Below, one piece after another: positions 33,311 to 44,112 of a stretch of DNA of 64,000 bases. The stretch spans positions 603,501 through 667,500 of the forward strand of contig NC_134027.1 of assembly GCF_964204645.1 (NCBI RefSeq). Reading direction: 5' to 3'. Source of the DNA: Tubulanus polymorphus (taxonomy: Eukaryota; Nemertea; Palaeonemertea; Tubulaniformes; Tubulanidae). The notes beneath the pieces are model-generated. The model was not told the DNA's origin and did no database searches. It saw only the letters and a program-made list of their open reading frames with translations. A program made the translations under genes and the position numbers. Each line of letters begins with the position of its first letter. Positions within the stretch are counted from its first letter, which is position 1.

Positions 33311-33357
33311 AGGTTGATGTTACCTGAACATGCAGTTCTGAGCTGACTCCAGATCAG
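33311..33357 (+). ncRNA. Small exon-like block
   Basis: Bounded by TTGCATTTCAG and GTGAGC; 47 bp with no sustained frame. It lies upstream of, and may belong to, the same plus-strand noncoding transcript as 35.3-37.5 kb. Confidence 0.3.
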
Positions 33358-33439
33358 GTGAGCATGTATGCAGTGAAATTGGATAAAATCATGAGATTTT
33401 CCAAGAGCTCTTATTAGTGGAATTTTGTCTCTAATAGCC

Positions 33440-33614
33440 CTTGATCCAAGTGCTGCCCAGTGAGACACTGTCTGGTGAACTCAACATCCAAGTGCTGCAG
33501 AATCTACCCCCAGTGAGACACTGTCTGGTGAACTCAACATCCAAGTGCTGCAGAATCTACCCCCAGTGAGACACTGTCTGGTGAACTCAACATCCAAGTG
33601 CTGCAGAATCTAGG
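33440..33614. repeat. 53-bp minisatellite, ~3 copies
   Basis: Same unit (AGTGAGACACTGTCTGGTGA...CATCCAAGTGCTGCAGAAT) as the larger array at 34790-35308, split from it by about 1.2 kb. Confidence 0.9.
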
Positions 33615-33954
33615 TTTGAATTCTCTTAGATTTTTTAAACCTAAAATTCTAAGATATTCTGTGAAGACAACAATTTGACCAGTTGTCCTTTTGACTGCAT
33701 GTTTTGAGTGATTTCCAATTAGCTACATGATTCAATGTGTGGTTGTCAAATGGCTCAATATTTCCCAAACCATTTTCTAATTTATAACTGTCAAAATTCA
33801 TTTGTTCAATCATGAGGTCTAGAATTGGTTTTCATTGAATACATGAAATCCAGATATTTTATTTGTTGATTTCAAAATTATTTATTTCGCCGATTCCTTT
33901 CTAATCTCACAATGGCAACTCATTCTGAATCAGCGACGGAAGGTGACAAACTGG

Positions 33955-34432
33955 TCACATTGAAATACGCTGTGCTTGGTGCCTCGGGATCCGAACCGAA
34001 ACCTGACCGCACGTATAAATTCAATTGAATCCATTCGGGTTCTTCCTTTTCTTAGTTAAACTTGTTTCTGTGGTTGCGAGACGGCGGGAAGAAAAATAGC
34101 GGTGGCGGTAAGGGGGGTGGTAGCCCTTTAAGTGAATATGCTCGGTGACAGGGATGGCGAAAGGCCACCCGGGGAGGACGATAGCATGAGGGCATCGGAC
34201 GCTCCTTTACTGAACCGCGGACTCTGGGGCCCGAGAGTATCGTGTGTATGATCACTTACTCGATAGGGTAGTCATGTGCGTCAAGAGATACGGGCATTTC
34301 TATCCTAGCCTCCAGTTGTCTGCGGGGACGCACCTTAAAACAGTTTGAAAAAATCACCTCGAACATGTTTAAGCATAATTCATGGGCGCCAAAAAAAAGA
34401 ATAAACAGAAAGAAAGAAAGAGGTGTCGGTCG
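33955..34432 (+). other. Unidentified GC-rich insert with A-rich tail
   Basis: A block much richer in G+C than its surroundings, between two parts of the 53-bp array. It ends CCAAAAAAAAGAATAAACAG then AAAGAAAGAAAG, like a retroposed RNA's tail. I could not match it to tRNA, 5S, U-snRNA or 7SL motifs. A GGATCCGAACC word on its left is the complement of a variant Pol III B box (GGTTCGGATCC). Confidence 0.35.
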
Positions 34433-34789
34433 TTTTTATAAACCACTAGGGGCGAGTTAAGCTTAGACGAGGAATTTGGCATCTTAGAAATATATTCGAA
34501 ATTCCTAGGTTTTAATAGAGAATTCAGCAGGGAAAATATTTGAGTATTTTATGTGATTCAATTCTAAATTGTAACCTCATCGTGCAATGTATTTTATTGG
34601 AATGAACTTAAACATGCAGGCTGGACTTTCACGTGATGCTTTGAAATATAGATTCAGGAACATTGACAATTCCTGATTTGAAGCACATGTTTTTACCACA
34701 AAGCAGTTAAACTTTACTCTATCTACTGTATGATTACATTCTAACATGTATTTCTTTCCATTATTTTTCTATCATTCATGCCGAGATCA

Positions 34790-35308
34790 TCTACTCCCAG
34801 TGAGAACTGTCTGGTGAACTCAACATCCAAGTGCTGCAGAATCTACCTCCAGTGATACACTGTCTGGTGAACTCAACATCCAAGTGCTGCAGAATCTACC
34901 CCCAGTGAGACACTGTCTGGTGAACTCAAAATCCAAGTGCTGCAGAATCTACCCCCAGTGAGACACTGTCTGGTGAACTCAACATCCAAGTGCTGCAGAA
35001 TCTACCCCCAGTGAGACACTGTCTGGTGAACTCAACATCCAAGTGCTACAGAATCTACCCCCAGTGAGACACTGTCTGGTGAACTCAACATCCAAGTGCT
35101 GCAGAATCTACCCCCAGTGAGACACTGTCTGGTGAACTCAACATCCAAGTGCTGCAGAATCTACCCCCAGTGAGACACTGTCTGGTGAACTCAACATCCA
35201 AGTGCTGCAGAATCTACCCCCAGTGAGACACTGTCTGGTGAACTCAACATCCAAGTGCTGCAGAATCTACCTCCAGTGAGACACTGTCTGGTGAACTCAA
35301 CATCCAAG
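34790..35308. repeat. 53-bp minisatellite, ~10 copies
   Basis: Very homogeneous units, with one AAATCC, one CTACAG and one GATACA variant. It runs directly into the first module of the exon-like array at 35309. Confidence 0.95.
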
Positions 35309-37510
35309 GAGATGATCTGTTAATTAGACTCATGGTTGTGCTGGCTACTGATATGGGAGGTATGTATCCTATCTGGAGCCAATTTCACTTTGATTCCAAC
35401 AACTAATTTCTTATGATTCTCCATTTCATTTTCCATTAGAAGGAACTGTGTTATTATGATTTGTCTGAGTGTCCGTTAATGTTAGTTGAACTGTAACCCA
35501 GAGAAGTGAACCGTGGATGTTATAACTCCACAGATGTCATGTATGTATCAGGACAACTTTCATTATCAATGAATATATGTTTTATTTTTTCATAATCTAT
35601 GAAATAGATGTCATTGAATCTGTTATTTTCATTTCAGTGTCCTAAGTTTAACTGTAAAGGATAGAACCGATAGCTGAATTGAATTCAACTCCTCCGGCAA
35701 TGTTTGAGTCAGCTTCAGATATGAGTGGTATGTGTGTATGGAGACGAATTCAATTTGTGAGAATCTGTGAGATATAAATGTTACAATGTAGAATTTGTTA
35801 TTCTCATTTCAGTGTCCATCAATATTAAGCTGAACTGATGCAGAATGAACTTATAGATAATGAACTGAATTGCTGGAGTCAGCTACTACTGGTCTGTGGT
35901 ATGTGTTTGGAGCCAGAAATTTAACAATGACTGTAATATAATCTCAGAGCTGCCAACTGTTACTGATTTTCAGTATTTGTAACGATTTTGTTACGAGAAA
36001 TACTGATTTAGTTAATTCACATTTTGATGAAATGTTACTGAAAAAAGCTCAATTTGTTGGTGATAACACTTTTCAGGGGTTGGCAGCCCTGTAATCTGAT
36101 AAATAGATGTAATAAACAGATTGTTCTCATTTCAGTGTCCGATCAATGTTAGTTACACTATAAGGAATAGACCCAGTAGCTGAATTGAACTGAACTGATC
36201 CACAGTGAATATTTGAGTCACCTTCAGATATTAGTGGTATGTCTGTATGCAGACAAAATTCTATTTTAACAACTGAGTTTGTGTTTTAAATCTTTGAAAT
36301 AAGTAGGCCTATAATATCATTGAATCTGTTATTTTCATTTCAGTGTTTGTCATTATAAGCTGAACTGGTAAATAATTAACGTACAAACTCCACTGGTTGA
36401 GTCACCTACAGACACATGGTATGTGTATAGAGATTAATTCAATGAATCTGAAATACTTTGTTTCTTAGTTATAAATGATTTACCATTTTGTTTTAATCTG
36501 TTAGGAGATGAACTGAACAAATCAACAGTTCGAATTCTGTATCAATAAGTGGTATGTATGAAAATAGAATTTCAACAACTTATTTCATAATTTCCTGCAA
36601 TAGAATCTGATAAATAATTGCCATTGAATCAGTTGTTTTCATTTCAGTGTCAATCATTGTTCGTTGAACTGTAAAGAATGAATGAACCAACATCTTATTT
36701 GAACTGAACTCTACAGTCCATGGTTGAATCTATAGCTATAGACATACAGTACGTGGTGTGTGTGTATGGAGGCAATTTCAATTTAATTGAAACACTTGTT
36801 TCATTATAATTATTAATGATTATTATGATTATCCATTTTGTTTTAATCTGTTTAGGAGAAACCTGAACCAAGGATGTTATATTGCCACAGATATCATGTA
36901 TGTATCAACGTCTTTCTGTTTTATTCCGTTTCTGTTCTGCAGAAGAATCTGAGATGAATATAATGTTATGGACTGAATGTGTTTTCCATTTTAGTTTCCA
37001 TCAATGTTAGTTGAACTGTAACTGATAGAAGAGAACCATGGACGTTATAACTCCCCACAGATGTCGTGTATGTATCTGTAGAGGAATCTTTGAGAGATAG
37101 ATTTTATAGAATCTGTTATTTTCAGTGTTGATCAATGTTAGTTGAACTGTAATGAGTAAAACCAGTAGTTACTTCACAGTCAATGGTTTAGTCAGTAACA
37201 ATGTATGTGATGTGGTTTGTGTGTATGGAGACAATTTCATTATTTTCATTAATTATTTGTTAGGCAATGACCAATTGTCCATGGGATGACCGATTACTAG
37301 TAGATGACCAGGGTTGACCAATTGCCAGATGGCCAATTGCCAGAAATGATCAGGGAACAGTCAACATGTATGTATCGAGACAATTTTCTGTTGTTATGAG
37401 GAATCTCATAGAATCTGTTATTTTTATTTCAGTGTCCGTCATCATGAGTTGAAACGAATATCTGATTTGAAGTGAACTCTGCAGTCATTCAACAGTTGAG
37501 GAGCCCTTAC
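35309..37510 (+). ncRNA. Array of ~13 short noncoding exon-like modules
   Basis: Exon-like blocks: to 35359, 35440-35540, 35638-35727, 35813-35898, 36136-36236, 36344-36418, 36505-36551, 36648-36755, 36856-36897, 36995-37067, 37126-37202, 37264-37367, 37433 onward. Nearly all are followed by GTATGT and preceded by TTTCAG or TTTAG. Blocks share TGTCCRTCAATGTTAGTTGAACTG-like starts and CACAGATGTCAT- or TCAGATATTAGTG-like ends. Introns are only ~60-240 bp. Stops occur in every frame. This looks like a plus-strand lncRNA made by repeated duplication of an exon-intron unit. Confidence 0.5.
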
Positions 37511-38745
37511 ACATATATAAGTTACGTATTAGTGATATTTACCACTGACAGACAATTAAAACAACTTGTATTATAATGATTTGCTGTTTGTGAATGAACT
37601 TGAGAACAGTCGCTACTCCTTAATGCTATCAGTTACAGCCACCTTTTGATAGAATCTCTGTCTAAACCTCTTGCATGATCATCTCTATCTCAATTATAAT
37701 ATAATAAATACTAATCCTTCATTTTAACTCTCTTCTATTCTAATACATTGTATGAGTCAAAAGATGGTTGTCACTGATAGAATTAGGAACGCTATACAGC
37801 TGGCTAATTGTCATAATCTAAACCCTTTTTGTGTTCACTGCATACTCTGTGACCCTCCACTTCAATACATTTTAATTGATTCAATTGCACAAACTTTTTA
37901 TTTTTTTTCATGTCAGCGTCAATCGTTTTTACCTGCTGCAGGTAGAAATGAATCCACTGCTTGAGTGGCTATAAAAGTCGTTGGTGAAGACAAGTACACT
38001 CAATTGGAGACAATAATTTCTTTGAGATCTGACAGTGGTAGGAATTGTAACATTTTAATAAATAAGGGGTACATCTAGAAAATTGGAAGACACGTTTTAA
38101 TTGATATCCGTTATTTTACGTGTTTCAGCTTCAAGTTTATCTGAGTTCTACCAAATGAGATTATTCACCCATGAAGACTCGACTGATTCATACCCACATA
38201 AGGTAGTTGTACTTTCATTTTTATTAAACATTTCAATAATTAAAATTGGCGATATTAAGAAGAAAAAAGAAATTCATAAATTGCATTATTTAAAGTACTT
38301 CGATTTAAAACCTATTCATAAATAACAATGCGGTACCGCTGCATAACAGATGGCACCACTATACGGTCGTTGGTATTACTAGACTGGTTACCTGTATAAT
38401 AAGTACAATACAATGAATTTTATTCGCACGGTGACGGATGTATTGGCATTGAAGCGCTCACTTATAATTCTATTGTAGTGAATGTAGACCCAGAAAACCA
38501 CGAAGGCTGCATTACGATTGCACCTTACACACAGGGCCACCTTCGGTTATCGGAGTCAGTCGACTTATAGTAGTCCCGGAACTCGGGTGCCGAGTAACTC
38601 ATGTCAAATGTCGGAACTATATTCCGGAACTAGTTCGAAAATCAAGCGCATTCGGTTATTAGTTCCAACCACTAGTCGACTAGCTACCGATTACCGAATT
38701 TGGCCCAGCCTGTCTAACTCTGGATTCGCAACTGGCAACCGAGTT
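37511..38745. other. No clear gene; possible further lncRNA exons
   Basis: A CGTGTTTCAG acceptor with an exon-like block to about 38201 (donor GTAGTT) may continue the transcript. TAGACTGGTTACC at about 38381 is one of the dispersed inverted-repeat words. Confidence 0.35.
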
Positions 38746-38747
38746 AA

Positions 38748-38895
38748 GTGCTTCTCGCTAGCCAGGTTGCCGCTAAGCGGCCACCAGTCTATAATATTAA
38801 CCCAATCACACGTTGTTTGTCACTCGCTGATTCGCTACGCATCTGATTGGCTAGATATATAGACTGGTGGCCGCTTGACCATTGAGGCAAGCGAG
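38748..38895. mobile_element. MITE-like foldback, ~148 bp
   Basis: AAGCGGCCACCAGTCTATA and TATAGACTGGTGGCCGCTT form a perfect 19-bp pair; pairing extends inward (ATATTAACCCAATCA / TGATTGGCTAGATAT) and outward to CTCGCTAGCC / GGCAAGCGAGG. Confidence 0.8.
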
Positions 38896-38966
38896 GATAT
38901 CGAAATGTTCGCTTGCCACAGCAGGAATACCGTCCAATGTAATAAGTGTTTATGTATTAATTGTAG

Positions 38967-39063
38967 GAATGCCTGGTGATGTAGATCAAGTTCACAGAAA
39001 CTGAAAACAGAAAGAAACCTGGCGGAATCTATTGTGTATAAATAAATATATTTATTATCGTGT
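38967..39063 (+). ncRNA. Candidate terminal exon with polyadenylation signal
   Basis: TTAATTGTAG acceptor at about 38957-38966, then sequence with stops, then GTGTATAAATAAATATATTT (AATAAA near 39042) followed by a GT-rich TGTTGTGTTGTTTATT tract, a typical cleavage context. It would end the plus-strand lncRNA. Confidence 0.4.
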
Positions 39064-39717
39064 TGTGTTGTTTATTCTGAGTGCGATCTGTGGTGATTCA
39101 ACCACTTGGTCCTCTCAAGTTTTTTCCCCATCCAAATTTTTGAATCCGTTTGCGCCGTTTTGACTGAAGTGATCTTTAAATTTGTATTAGTTCTAAGACT
39201 TAGACAGGTCTTAAATTCTTTCAGTTGCGGCCACCTCTCGACAAAAATCTATTGTACTAATCCTTAATAACTTCTAATCGCATGCGTCGAAAGGTGGCTG
39301 TCATAGATGGAATTAGAGATATGATCAGTGTCTAAGATGAATACAATTGCGTTTAATTTGAAACTGCTAAACAGTTGCAGTAAGAGTTAAATAACGATCA
39401 TCGCTGTATCTATGCTTGTGATGCTTGTTTCACCCTCAGTAATTACAGAGCTGCCAACTTACTAATTTTCAGTATTAGTTAGTATTTTATAACGAGAAAT
39501 ACTGATCTGATTTGTGAAGGTCTTGCCGTTGATTACTGATTAATTGAACATTCCTTTCATATTTCAATGAAACGTTACTGAAAAAAATTCAATTTGCTAC
39601 TGATAGGACTTTTCAAAGGTTGGCAGCCCTGTAGTTATCTTGGTCTCGCAACTTCACCACCTCAGTACCGGCGACGCTTCACTCGTAATCCTCGCCTTCC
39701 ATTCCGCGCATTTAGCT

Positions 39718-39813
39718 ATCCTCGCTTGCCGGGGTTTAATTGGTTCTGCCCAATCAGATGCGTTGTTTTTCTACCAATAAGGGGCGCCAATTTAAACCCC
39801 GGCAAGCGAGGAT
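39718..39813. mobile_element. MITE-like foldback, 96 bp
   Basis: ATCCTCGCTTGCCGGGGTTT (continuing TAA) is exactly inverted at the right end, TTAAACCCCGGCAAGCGAGG (continuing AT), giving a 22-bp perfect TIR. It shares the CCTCGCTTGCC terminus with the element at 38748-38895. Confidence 0.85.
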
Positions 39814-41465
39814 TAATTTGTCAACGTTGCCACCGTTAGCTCCAGTACTGTGCCATTGTCAGTTAGACTGGGTCTGAAATGGTGGTGGCAAGCTGCAGGT
39901 CTGGACTGCGCGACCAACATTTTCCGTTCCTACATCCGAAATCTACACGTTTTCTTGGCACGTGGTAATAAGAGTTTGGTTGGTTTTTGTTCGAACGCGC
40001 CTCTGGTAGTAGACTGGTTGCTAGTTTACATTAGACTGGTTGCCGGTCTCTTCCTGTAGACCGTTTACCGGTCTCTATCTTTCATTAGAGACCGGTTGTG
40101 CCCATCCTCCATTTTACATTTTCGATGCATGTCAAATAAGGTCAAACATGTTAAGTAGCAAGTTACTTCCTGGTTAAGATGGCGTCTCTTCGAATCTGCT
40201 TGGCTTCGAGCGATATTAAAATTGCCCTTTATAATGGACGGAAAGACATTGATTGCTAAGTATCAGATAAATCCGCTGATAATTTACCTGGTACTCGAAA
40301 TACCGACTAACAAGGATCGAAATCTAATGCGAGATGAGCTCTGCCGCGACCGTCACTGAATACAGAACATTCTGAAGGAACAGAGGACATCCTTCCTATA
40401 ACTACCGTTCGTGGGATGTATTTAGTGAATTGATGTTTTAATACAGTGTTGTAAAATGACTATATTTAGTATCTGAATAAAGTTTACAATTGCTGAATTC
40501 CTTAGTGCTTTGTTAGATCAGATATTTGGATCCACCTCAGCCTACTGATTTCCTGATACAGACAGCAAGTTGGGACAGTCAAATTAAGAGATTTGGTCAA
40601 GACAAGTTACTCAGATCACACTGGAAATTCGCAATATCCTCTCTCCTCATGGACCACACATTGTCAATGTTGACTTTGCTAGAAATCGATTATAAAATTC
40701 ATCACGACCAATTCTTTTTCACTGAATTCAATATTTATTGTTCACTTCTGGTACAAAATCTTGTTCAGCCCCTGACAAGAGAATAAACAATGACACTACG
40801 TATTTCATGACATAGAACAGTAGTTTTTTTTTCCATCGACAAATTGGGACGATCCTGATATCCCTGATTTGAATGATAGTGTCTTTAGAATCATAAAGAC
40901 CATGTCTCGACCAGACAGATAATCCAATCACAATTCAAATTGAAGGCTCGCTAGTGCAGTTATTCACAGAATCCAGCTCTTTAAACCTCATCAGTTTATC
41001 AGAATCGAGGAGTTTCACCGCCTGTTATTTGGAATTTCATTTCATGACAGCTAGTGCTGATTCTTTATTCTCTTTGATTACTGCATGATGTTATCATTCT
41101 GAAATTAAAATACATATCACACTTATAATTAAACCTGGATTGACTTTACAAATTAATGGTTCAGAATCCATTTTTCAAACTTACCTTGATGCATTGCAAT
41201 CTATTCTTTTATTTGAGCTAATTTGATAGTTGAGCTAATTTGATACGCATTACTTCAATTTCTTAAAACATCCTACGAGTTGCGACTCACAAAATCATCA
41301 CTAAAACGTCGCAATAATCTACAATAGATAATCAATATAGTTTTTGTGAAATAGCACTCATATTAAATGTTCACATCTTACGGAGTAAGTAAGTAGGTGA
41401 AGTTACCTCGTTGATGTCATTATTTTCACTGGATCAACTGCTGATGTCCAATGTCGCATAAAGAA
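39814..41465. other. Intergenic, no gene recognised
   Basis: TAGACTGGTTGC words at 40013, 40031 and related CCGGTCTC words to 40100; AAGATGGCGTC at 40176. The remainder has only short unsupported frames. Confidence 0.4.
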
Positions 41466-41472
41466 CAATCAA

Positions 41473-41637
41473 TCAATCGCCTCGAGTGAACAAATAAGTT
41501 GCCTCTGCTGCATGGTTCAGTATGTTAGTAGTGGTAGTAGTATTGTATGTATTGTTACCGATATTTTCGGTACCACACGCTAAACAAGTGCCTGCAGAAG
41601 CGTTACCCGGCAGTTTTAATGAAATTTCGTTCTTCAT
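41473..41637 (-). CDS. Possible short exon/ORF with CxxC motif, paralogue of 24-221
   Basis: Starts MKNEISLKLPGNASAGTC, then LACGTENIG, then Thr/Asn-rich codons ending at a stop. The N-terminal ~25 residues resemble the frame at 24-221. A GTAACA donor directly after ENI(G) would make this a short coding exon. Family unknown. Confidence 0.3.
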   Translation of the reverse strand: MKNEISLKLPGNASAGTCLACGTENIGNNTYNTTTTTNILNHAAEATYLFTRGD

Positions 41638-41859
41638 TGATAAAAACAAGAAAACTAATTTTGATAAACTATTTGACGCCTGCAAAAAAATGTAGAATTT
41701 CTAGGATAAGCTAATGTGGATTTGCAAACTTGAAATCGAAGTTTAAAGAAATTTGGGGAATTATAACATTTGGCGATTGGGTAGATGATACTTCGACTGT
41801 AGGTATAGTGGTTTAATTTTCTTTATTAAAGATTGTCAATAATTGATAACTTGCGACCG

Positions 41860-42215
41860 ACTTCATTCACATTTGCCTCTAAGCTGGTCTGCAACTTCAT
41901 TGCCTCCATAGTTGAAGAAAGAGCTCTTCTGATGTCTGCTTCATCATGACTTCGTGTGGCCTAGAAGGCTGGCCCGGTCCCCGGGCCCGGGTTTGGCTGT
42001 CACTCGATATACTAAAAATTTAGTCTTGAGTCTGGGTTGAAGTAGACATTGTCATTTAAAATAACTTGTTTATGTTATTCTCTATGAATTACCCGTGTGT
42101 CTTGTATGTTGTATTTTCTTACTTTAAAATGTGAAACTTTATTGAATTTGGGAATTTTAATCCCGGAATTTCAATGTAATAACGATCAATAAAAAATTGA
42201 ATTGAATTGTCACCT
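41860..42215 (+). mobile_element. Possible LINE 3' end
   Basis: The segment ends CAATAAAAAATTGAATTGAATTG, a short simple tail of the type seen at 3' ends of some non-LTR elements. It lacks coding sequence. Confidence 0.3.
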
Positions 42216-42995
42216 AATACACTTGCCATCAGAGCACGCGGAGCCGTATGTAACAGCTAGGCTATTATAAATTGCTAATCTCATGAAACCTGCATACCCC
42301 TAATATCGAACATATTTTCTAAAAAATTTGAATATTGAAATTATATGTTTACACATTTGAATATTGACCGCTTGTAGCCGCTGATGAAATTCACACGGGC
42401 CCTACACAGATCGTAGATAGCTTCGTCATTCCACCAACATCCCCATCAGGGTCTGACTTTTATATCAGACTTCCGCATCGTGTATACATCCGCCATTTAC
42501 TTATCATTTCTATTTATGCCTGCCGCTTCTGATATAATCATACATCCTTAACTATTACAATACGTCTTCTAATTCCGCGGAAAATGGCGGACGGGCAAAA
42601 CCTGTCCCATATTGAATGGGACAGGCAACCAGTCTAGTTTTCTAAACGATGTATTTATTACTCGCGTACCACAGTATTTATTACTCGCGTACCACAGTCG
42701 GACAATCGACCTATGTACGATCTCCACCGTCGCGTGCTGCCTATACATAAACAATAAGCGGTTAATCTGTGAACAATAACCTCACTTGCCACAGTAAGAC
42801 ACCGATCGGCAGCCGACGAAGTTAATCCCAGTCCAGTGGCTAAATCGCAAATTTAGCACCAGAGGCTGAAAGTTGTTGGGAATTCGTGGCTGTAAATCAT
42901 AAATAAAATATATATTAAACTAAAAGTATGTGTTTATGTTGATGGTTGAGTTTTTTGTCAAGGTGTGGAATGCGCGTTTGTGCCGATCATACAGC
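42216..42995. other. Intergenic with a short inverted-repeat patch
   Basis: CCTGTCCCATATTGAATGGGACAGG (10-bp stem, about 42601-42625) precedes CAACCAGTCTAG. A 24-bp direct repeat TATTTATTACTCGCGTACCA CAGT occurs twice near 42650-42700. No gene seen. Confidence 0.5.
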
Positions 42996-43029
42996 AACTT
43001 ATGATTGTTTGTACATCAGCCAGAACCCA

Positions 43030-43125
43030 GGTCCACTCATTAGGATCCAGTTCCACAGATCAGGATCCAGCTCCTAGGATCCAGTTCCACAGATCAGGAT
43101 CCAGCTCACAGAATCCAGTTGCATA
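43030..43125. repeat. Short GGATCCAGTTCC/GGATCCAGCTC repeat
   Basis: Four to five imperfect copies of an AGATCAGGATCCAGCTC-type unit. Confidence 0.7.
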
Positions 43126-43389
43126 TAGTTTGACTTAGTTAGGTTAGACTTAGTAATATGTTCATTTCCACAGTGTTAGTCTTGACTTTAATTTTGAGCA
43201 TACAAAAACATCTCGATTCAACGGACGGCTAATTACGATTCAAGAGGGCTTCTAGGTATAATGTGAACAAATGTTTTAAATGAAGTTAAATGATTTAATG
43301 TAGATAGTTTAAAGTCGATGAGCCTCTGATTTTAATCTATACATGTTCACGGATTTGTCCCATTATAACCTATTTCTTATAATCACAGG

Positions 43390-43631
43390 TCAGCGGTCGC
43401 CATTGTGTCCGGATTCAGGTTGAATTTTGATCGACTTTTTTCACAATGGAATCGGTGCGCATTCCTTTACCGGATATCGATCGTATGGTATTGTTATATA
43501 GATAATCGCTTGGATGGACCGCAACTCTTCCGAACCATTTTACCTGACCAGCACCTTCCTTTCGACCACTGGACGCCAGACAGCGAGCACCTCCTGTGAA
43601 AATACTCCCGAAACCCGAACATCTGCGTTTG
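43390..43631 (+). other. Candidate exon (5' exon-like) with short ORF
   Basis: Flanked by TAATCACAG and by a GTAAGT donor at 43632. A 65-codon frame, MSGFRLNFDRLFSQ..., runs 43405-43599 and stops before the donor, so if it is an exon the frame would be terminal or untranslated. No family recognised. Confidence 0.3.
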
Positions 43632-44035
43632 GTAAGTGTTATAACAGTTGAACAGTTTAAGAATGATTTTGACTCTTTAAAAATTAAATGAATTAAGTTA
43701 TGTTTTTTGACGATGAAATAAATTACTCTTACTAAACAATTCATTTCAAATGTGGCTGCCTCTTGACTGGTTAAACTCAATTAGATTGAGTTTAAGCTCG
43801 GGTTAATGTTGATACTGCTCTATTAAACCAGCCCCTGTTCTCAATTTTTTAAGTTTTATTGCCATTGTCAATGAGGACAACAATTTGTACTTAACCGTTT
43901 TTAGCTTAATGTTCTCACAAGCTCGCTAGGCCATGGTGTCAAATTTTAATTTCATTGAAGTTTGTACTGTTTAATACTTGTCATCTAAATCTGAATTTCA
44001 AAATCACAATAATTTTAAAATGTTCAATGTTTTGT
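43632..44035. other. Intergenic, nothing recognised
   Basis: No supported feature. Confidence 0.4.
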
Positions 44036-44039
44036 CGTC

Positions 44040-44112
44040 TTTTGTGTCGTGCGGAATTCGAACGCGAGTTGCTTCCCAGATTCGAACGCGACAACCACGG
44101 CTCGCCCGCTGT
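44040..44112 (-). mobile_element. tRNA-derived SINE fragment
   Basis: On the minus strand CAGCGGGCGAGCCGTGG resembles the head of a tRNA-like SINE, and GCGTTCGAATCTGGG matches a Pol III B box, repeated as GCGTTCGAATTCC. The region between A- and B-box equivalents is shortened. Confidence 0.4.

Noticed and set aside
33990-34030. tRNA gene on the minus strand
   Set aside because: Only a variant B-box word (GGTTCGGATCC) is present; no A box, anticodon arm or acceptor stem could be built.
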